Positions 58,125 through 64,000 of a stretch of 64,000 nt of DNA are shown piece by piece. The notes beneath the pieces are model-generated. The model was not told the origin of the DNA and did not search any database. It worked only from the letters and a program-made list of their open reading frames with translations. Origin of the DNA: Arachis hypogaea (lineage: Eukaryota; Streptophyta; Magnoliopsida; Fabales; Fabaceae); contig NC_092051.1 of assembly GCF_003086295.3 (NCBI RefSeq), positions 10,098,810 to 10,162,809 of the forward strand, written 5' to 3'. Position 1 is the first letter of the stretch; each line of letters begins with the position of its first letter. The translations under genes and the position numbers were made by a program.

Positions 58125-58626
58125 TGTTGTGATAAGAAGGAACAACGTGGATGCCCATTCCCATGCAAAACTCACTTTTTCAAAGAAGGAATGACATTAA
58201 ATGCATGTTGAAATTAAGCTCCCAATATGTGTATAAATAGAGGCCTTTGCCTCCGAGAGAAACACAAGCAAATAATAAAATCACTTCTCTCTTTATGTTA
58301 CAATCAAATACTCTTCTCTTTATATTTCTACTACAATTCTTTCTCTTCTTTTATTTTATAAGTATTTTAAATTCTATTTTCTATTACTCTTTACATATAA
58401 TATTAATAGCAATATTAATCATCTTTATTATATTGAGATTGTAACAATAAACAAATGCGATTCTCTCTCTCTTTATTTTTAATACTTCTTTCTATCTTTG
58501 TATATATATACACATTACAACATATAATATTATTATATATATATAAATTATTATTGAGCTAATTATTTTAATACTAGAGTCTTCTATTTATACATCTCTA
58601 TTATATATATCTTTTATTTCACAACA
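58125..58626 (+). repeat. 3' LTR of copia element, 502 bp
   Basis: TGTTGTGATAAG to TTTCACAACA; TATA box at 58232-58239. Downstream transcription from this LTR would run toward the 3' end of NPL4. Confidence 0.92.
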
Positions 58627-58809
58627 TATTCTAATTTATTCATGGAAATTCTTCAATTATATAATTCAAATATCTAAATAATAGTTAAATAATATCTTGT
58701 TACACTCATTTCTTTTCCGCATAATATTATTTCATCGCATTCCATTTTGCTACTTAGGACTAGTACGACAGTCGAAAATATCCTCCGGCTCCATTAAGGA
58801 AGTAATATT

Positions 58810-58969
58810 TTTTTTTTGGTGACTAAACAAGGAAAGAAACAAAGCAAAAACTATTCTAAATCCGAGCGGATGATTCGTTGGAGATCAACACTAGGCTCAG
58901 ACCAAATAACATGATTAGAGTTACTCTTGGCACCATATTTAGCCATCCAATCCGCAGCTCTATTTGCTT
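58810..58969 (-). mobile_element. 5'-truncated L1-type LINE, 160 bp
   Basis: Flanked by a perfect 21-bp target duplication (58789-58809 and 58970-58990, starting CTCCATTAAGG). The minus strand encodes the last residues of a LINE RNase H domain (ANRAADWMAKYGAKSNSNHV, then IWSEP ... and a stop) followed by an A-rich tail, seen as the T-run at 58810-58817. Long, exact duplication plus A-tail plus 5' truncation is the signature of target-primed insertion. Confidence 0.88.
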
Positions 58970-58990
58970 CTCCATTAAGGAAGTAATATT

Positions 58991-59789
58991 AAATATTGCG
59001 AAGCAGTCTCTTCGCAAAGTCAGTAAGCCACAACCTAGTCTATTTCTCGTTGACTCCTCTTGTGCTAACTGCTAAGTGATAATTTTCGCGAACCATGAGA
59101 GTGAATTGATTGTTCCTCCAAAGTTCAAACCACAGCGTATGCATTGTACAAAAAGCGATAGCAATTTTGAGAAAGCATAAATCAATTTTAAAAACCTCAT
59201 AGATGCACTCTATTTCTTGTAAAAGCTTGTTCATTGCACAAAAATCTTCATAGATGCACCCTTTTTCTTGTAAAAGGCTAAAAGCTATTAACAAAAGCAC
59301 CTTATCAATTAATTTAACAAATGTAAACATTATCGTATGTTTTTAAAAATATAGTTAGTTTTGCATGACCACGACAACAACAAAAATAAGATTTTCCACT
59401 AGACGATTAATTTGTATAAAGCAAGATGAGGCATAATTAAGCAGTTGTTAGAACCGTGAACAGCCAAATGGTACAAGCCCCACAGCATGGTTTGCTAGCA
59501 TAAGCCACAATTTGGAGCATTACCGCCCTTAAATACAGTAAACACTCGGTATGTACGAGCCATCTTGATTTAAACGTTAAAACATTTGAATCAAACATCA
59601 GCTCATTTTTCAGGTAAAAGGAAAGATCCAATGGGCAGAAAGCTATAAGAAGCAATGTACAAGTTACCAACATTCAACCATTCATTCATTCTAGATCGAT
59701 GATTATAAAGGGCAAAATGCACCATATTCCCGCAGCGCCGTGTTGAACCTGAACATTGATAAATAAGAACAGAGAACCTGCATACAGAA
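58991..59789. other. Noncoding stretch including NPL4 3' untranslated region
   Basis: No gene seen. A short degenerate repeat (CATAGATGCACYCT ... TTTCTTGTAAAAG) occurs twice at about 59200-59280. The part nearest 59790 is presumably the NPL4 3' untranslated region. Confidence 0.5.
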
Positions 59790-62714
59790 TCAAGCAGCAC
59801 TGGCCATGGACTCAATAAGGATCTGGTAGCCTTCCGGTACCGAAGTCTGGGTCTGCACACATTCTGTCAGTGCGGGAACATCGGCAGCCAGGTCCAAAAC
59901 CCTTGCCAATACAAGAAGGAGATGAAAATCCGAAATTCGCTTCACAAAAGGAAGGTTTTTTGACCGATCAAGATGACTCTTCAGCGCCTTCATTGTCACC
60001 AGATTATTTCGGTTCTCAATGGGAAATGTTGATGTAAGAGGACCCTGCATTGTGAACATATGCATTCATAAGTCATATAACAATTATATTTTGCAAACTC
60101 TAAGATAAAGAAACTTGTAGCTCAGGCTTGCACGGTAATTGATACAGTAAGCAGAATAAGGAATCACATGACAGCAATATGTTTTAGTTAAACATGTAGT
60201 TTATAGCCCAAGAATGATACGATTGAAAAACCTATCAGAATTTGTGTACCCATTGAAAGTGCTAAGAAAAATGAAGGCATGGTGAATAAAACAAGCTGTA
60301 GTTACTAAAAAATACTATTGAGTCCATTTCACACCAAATTCATGAAACTCAAAAGCTTCTAACTGCAGTTTTCAGTTTTGCAAACAAATCAGGCACATAC
60401 GAATTTCCTTCCCCTCAACATGGCAGGCATAATTTCGGAGGTTTTGGGGACAAATAACTTTGCTTCTTTCACAGTAACAATTTTGAGCATTCAAAATTCT
60501 AGCTTTCTAGCAAGACCACCTTAAAGGATGATAATAGGCAGGAGACTCCTTAATCAAAACTTGTAGCCCGTGTGCAATTCCGGTTAGGAAAATTTAACTG
60601 GTTTACAGAAGAATGATATACTTTAAAAGACTTCTTAGAGATTTCAAGGATTCAGTAATATTCTTAGGCATTATGGAAGAAAAGGAGCTTGCCACCCATC
60701 AATTTGCTCGTACTAATCAGTGTGCAAAGTTGAGAATCTGCTCAATTAAATTGTAGAACGCCATGTAAAGGGCAGGCCAATGCACAAGCATTCCACGTTA
60801 TACGAGATCCTGGAAGAAGCCGCAGTCAGAGGTGCAACGTAGGTAGCCTAACCCCATAATTGCCTCTGTTGATTCTACAGTTTGAACCTGTGACCTTAGG
60901 TCACACACAAACAACTCATCCGTTGTTCCAATGCTCCCATCCAAATTGTAAAACTCCATATATGGAAGAAAATCACTTTGATTTCAATGTTATTGATTTT
61001 ACAACCATCCATTGAAACCAAATATTATGAATGATCCCCATCCTCAATGTTCATTGTTCTGTGACTCTCCATAAAAAACCTTGCTCAATACATATTAACT
61101 ATGCCACTTCCAAGAACCAAACAATAATCTCAGCATAACACTCTAGAAATCAACGTCTCAATTGTCACATTCATGTCTTCAAAGGCGACCGGTTACCCAA
61201 TCCGGCCCATTAAAATAATCAGATTTTTTCATCATTACATGATGGGCCACCATTGGATCAACAAAGGATGCACTCAAAGAGAGCTAGTCAGCTCAGATGA
61301 TTAATGGGTAACCTAATTAAATTGTCAGGTCATTACATCAAAACCCCTATAAAGCACCTATAGCAAGCATAAGAGGCTAAGGCCATTTAGCCTATCATCC
61401 GGCTGACCGATCAGACTTCATAAACGTGGCGGTGAAGTACCCTTCACATTTTTTCCTCATGGGTACAAACCAAACAACATGAAGGATTCTCAATCCCCTA
61501 CCCCCCCCCCCCCCCCCCAAAAAAACAAAAAAAAGCTGCAAACGCGTCACCACCCCTAATCAAAACAAACTCCTAAGATCAACCCAGAACAATAAGCTTG
61601 CACTCGTAAATCATTAGGTAGAACTTGTTTATCTAACATGGCAATTGACAATATATAATCAACTTCACACGGAACAAAAGAAACAGGATAACAAACACAC
61701 AACGCAGATACACAGACATACCTGATGATCAAAGATTTTAACAACCACAAGGAAGAAATCATTGTCAACTTCTTTAGTATCCTTAACACCAACAACCACT
61801 TCTTTCTTCATCTTAGACAACTTAGGATCATCGTCGTCCTTGATCTCCGTCTCAAACCACCCTTCCTTAAACAACCTAACACACATGTCGCTCATCTGAA
61901 ACGCCTCAAAGTGCACATCAGCGCCCATACTATCCTCATTCACCTCCAACTTCACAACCGCAGTGACCCACTCCTTCAACCCACTCTCCGAATGAAACTC
62001 CGCTGCCTGAAGAACCTCCCTATTCGATAAAGTATAATCCTTCTTGTCCTGGCTTATCGTCTGCGTGAATATAAACCCTACCTTCCTCATCCCCAATCCC
62101 ACAGCAATAGCATCCACAAGCTTCTCCTCCTCAGGGTCCCTGAAAATTACCAAATTCTCCTCCGTACCCTGCTGAGGCGGCTCGTAGATGAAGTCCACCT
62201 CGACTTTGCCTTCCTCCGAAACGGTGCCGTACATGAACCCGCCGCGCTTAACGGCAAAAGCTAGAGTTTCGTTGACGTAATTCTGGAACGCGTTGGCGCA
62301 ATCACGATCGAACGAGACGAGCTCGCAGTGCGGTTGCTCCTGGCGCGTGACGCGCATCTGCTTGGCGATTAGGTCATCCATAGTCATCTTGCGGCCAAAG
62401 GAGCCGGCGGGACTGAAGGCGGCGGGAGGGCCGGGGACGCCGCGGCGGTCGCCGGCGTAGGAGAGGAAGAGGATTGAGCCGTGGGAGACGCCGAGGGAGG
62501 AGAGAGTAGCGTCGGGGTTAGTCATGTCGGTGAATCGAACGAGATCTTCTAGAGACTTGGAAAGAAGAAGGTTCTGATTGGTAGAGAGCGTTTGATTCTC
62601 CACCGGAATTCCAAGTTGTGTTTGAATAATCGATTTAAGTTGAGAAACTGTCGCGTGAGGGTTTTCCACTGCTACTCGCTCGAGGCCGTCGCGGCTTCTG
62701 ATTCTGAGCATCAT
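59790..62714 (-). CDS. NPL4: NPL4-like protein (CDC48/p97 cofactor), two exons
   Basis: Exon 1 62714-61722 (331 codons) and exon 2 60044-59790 (84 residues plus stop), with a 1677-bp GT-AG intron, give 415 residues, matching plant NPL4 proteins (about 413). The N-terminal ubiquitin-like domain is at residues 1-75 (MMLRIRSRDGLERVAVENPH). The NPL4/MPN-like domain runs from about residue 130 (CELVSFDRDCANAFQNYVNE, GFMYGTVSEEGKVEVDFIYE, RKVGFIFTQTISQDKKDYTL) to the end. NPL4 works with UFD1 to bind ubiquitinated substrates for the CDC48 segregase in ER-associated degradation and chromatin extraction. The ATG at 62714 is followed by a second at 62711; either could serve. No defects seen. The intron hosts an Au-like SINE and a long C-run. 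Confidence 0.94.
60765..60942 (-). mobile_element. Au-type SINE in the NPL4 intron, 178 bp
   Basis: Minus-strand sequence has a pol III B-box-like GGTCACAGGTTCAAAC, then GTTAGGCTACCTACGTTGCA and a 3' end CATTGGCCTGCCCTTTA, the layout of plant Au SINEs. It is flanked by an imperfect 17-bp target duplication (60748-60764 and 60943-60959, two mismatches), which indicates an old insertion. It has the same orientation as the gene. Confidence 0.75.
61502..61518. repeat. Poly-C tract in the NPL4 intron
   Basis: About 17 consecutive C followed by an A-rich run. Such tracts are length-unstable and prone to consensus error. Confidence 0.9.
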
Positions 62715-64000
62715 TGTGGAAAACGACGACGGAATCTGTGAGGTTTTGTTTGGATTGAAAGAATTTCAAGTTAGGGTTTTGTTTTGTTGAGTAATTGGGG
62801 TTAAGGTTATGGGTATGGCTATGGGTTGAGTGAAATAGAAGGATTGGGGGTCTGGGGTGGCTTGCTGTAGCGGAAAAGAAAAGAACTACAGTGTCGACGG
62901 CGAGCGTGGAGAGGAGTGTTAGGGTGCGGGAGGGTTTATGGGTGATTGGGAATACAATCAATGCACTCCCGTTGATGTGATTGAGAATGATAATGGACCG
63001 CGTTTGTGTCTTTATTTGGTTTGTGGAGATCGCTAGATGATTGGCTCCTCTTTTTTGGACGATTGGGCCTGGCCTTCGTCTGTTATCTTCAAAAGACTTT
63101 AGTATCTGACCAAAAATAAATAAATAAAGGTGATTAAGAACTGCTTTCTTATAATGACCAAAAAAAAAAAGAACTGCTTTCTTATCAATATACATTATGG
63201 AGTATGGATGAGTTTAATTTAAGAATTTAATTCCTGTCCAAAAAAAATATATTAACAATATAATAGATTGATACAATAATAATAATAATAATAATAGCTA
63301 AACGTTTTACATAATCATATTTGACTATGTTACAAAAAAAGAAAAGATATTGTAATAAAATGAAAATTTTATATTGATAGAATATCAAGTAACTAAATTT
63401 TAAAGTATGTTTTCTTTAATGATTGAATTTTAATTTAACTACTTAAATCACATGAGAAAATTAATTTTTGGAAATTTTTTAATACATATACTTTTGATTG
63501 ATTTTTAAAATATAGTATATTTAATATGAAAATTGTTTTCCCACATAAAGAATTTTGTAAATTCCACCCCAGTTACTATTAACTATGAAGTGTTAACCTG
63601 CTAAGACTAAATTTAATAAGCACTTGAGTGATATTTAATTATCGATCATTATATATAATTTTTAATCAAACATAATCGGTAACAAATTAATATTAATATC
63701 GATAATAAAAAATTAAAACATAAATTTATGATTCTAATTACCATAAATATAATACTAACATAAATAGTTTTGTTAAAATATTTTATAATACACATGCATA
63801 TTAATTAGTTACATATTGATATTGATATCAATAATTAATTTCGTGCTACTAAAGATTATATATAGCATTTTTTTGTAGTTCATAAATCTAAATTTAAAAG
63901 TCAAAGTATTTTATCAGATCTCGACAACTTGAAATAAGGCAAGTCCCTCCATCAAACTTTCAGAATCCAAGAGGCACAAGTTCATCATCTCATCGGCCAA
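62715..64000. other. NPL4 upstream region and AT-rich intergenic DNA
   Basis: The first ~250 bp would hold the NPL4 5' untranslated region and promoter; a telo-box-like AAAACCCTAA occurs on the minus strand near 62775. Beyond about 63100 the DNA is AT-rich with a small (ATA)n tract near 63280. No gene seen. Confidence 0.55.

Larger units (their letters stand above)
52544..58626 (+). mobile_element. Ty1/copia retrotransposon, near full length, inactivated
   Basis: 6083 bp, LTRs 52544-53052 and 58125-58626, target duplication TATTC (52539-52543 and 58627-58631). Gene order gag-protease-integrase-RT-RNase H defines Ty1/copia. The purine tract CCAAGGGGGAG abuts the 3' LTR. Nonsense codons in gag, pol and RNase H plus one frameshift make it non-coding overall, but the LTRs differ at only about nine positions, so the insertion is recent. 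Confidence 0.92.

Noticed and set aside
59040..59330. Minus-strand 96-aa frame
   Set aside because: No recognisable domain; lies in repeat-bearing DNA next to the LINE insertion.
60880..60915. Possible tRNA gene from the GGTTCAAAC box in the NPL4 intron
   Set aside because: No cloverleaf can be built; the surrounding sequence fits an Au SINE.
62635..63195. Minus-strand 186-aa frame upstream of NPL4
   Set aside because: Overlaps the NPL4 start in another frame; low complexity, looks like 5' untranslated and promoter sequence.

Overview
This window is plant nuclear DNA, almost certainly from a legume and plausibly Arachis (peanut group). The evidence is AT-rich intergenic DNA, spliced genes, nested LTR retrotransposons, Mutator-like foldback elements, Helitron debris, an Au-type SINE, and a captured fragment of a cytochrome P450 that closely resembles isoflavone synthase (CYP93C), a largely legume enzyme. 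There is no bacterial-style operon structure. The genus is inference; the sequence does not prove it.

Layout. 1-19,859 is a retrotransposon complex on the minus strand. An Athila-type Ty3/gypsy element (5' LTR, tRNA-Asp-type primer site, gag, protease, RT, RNase H, integrase) abuts a 5.0-kb non-autonomous Ty3/gypsy element with 385-bp LTRs and an AAACC target duplication. This second element has lost RT and the integrase core and carries the P450 fragment just downstream of its primer-binding site. A 1,000-N assembly gap (6461-7460) separates two nearly identical copies of the Athila/LTR junction. They differ only by single-base indels, mostly in homopolymers, so the duplication is probably two unmerged contig ends.

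19,860-25,160 is noncoding, LTR-like DNA containing a 1.6-kb solo LTR (TSD ATGCC). 25,515-28,262 is a decayed MuDR-type MULE interrupted by a 544-bp hAT-like element. 28,700-37,000 holds several foldback elements, three with 9-10-bp target duplications (Mutator-type), plus Helitron helicase and Rep fragments in opposite orientations. 37,533-37,735 is exon 2 of a defensin-like peptide gene with a duplicated splice-acceptor region. 38,946-40,350 joins a gag fragment, a 440-bp interstitial telomere-like array and a MITE.

42,535-62,714 contains three conserved genes, all on the minus strand. They are RPL21 (60S ribosomal protein eL21, 2 exons, 164 aa), SCC3 (cohesin SA/STAG subunit, 21 exons, 1138 aa as I splice it) and NPL4 (CDC48/p97 cofactor, 2 exons, 415 aa). 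All reading frames close exactly across the introns I chose, so these genes appear intact. A nearly complete but mutated Ty1/copia element (52,544-58,626, TSD TATTC) sits head-to-head with SCC3, 353 bp from its start codon. A 160-bp LINE tail and an Au-like SINE lie near and inside NPL4.

The three host genes have unrelated housekeeping roles (translation, sister-chromatid cohesion, ubiquitin-dependent extraction) and there is no sign they act together. The most unusual object is the non-autonomous retroelement at 14,853-19,854 with its transduced P450 exon.
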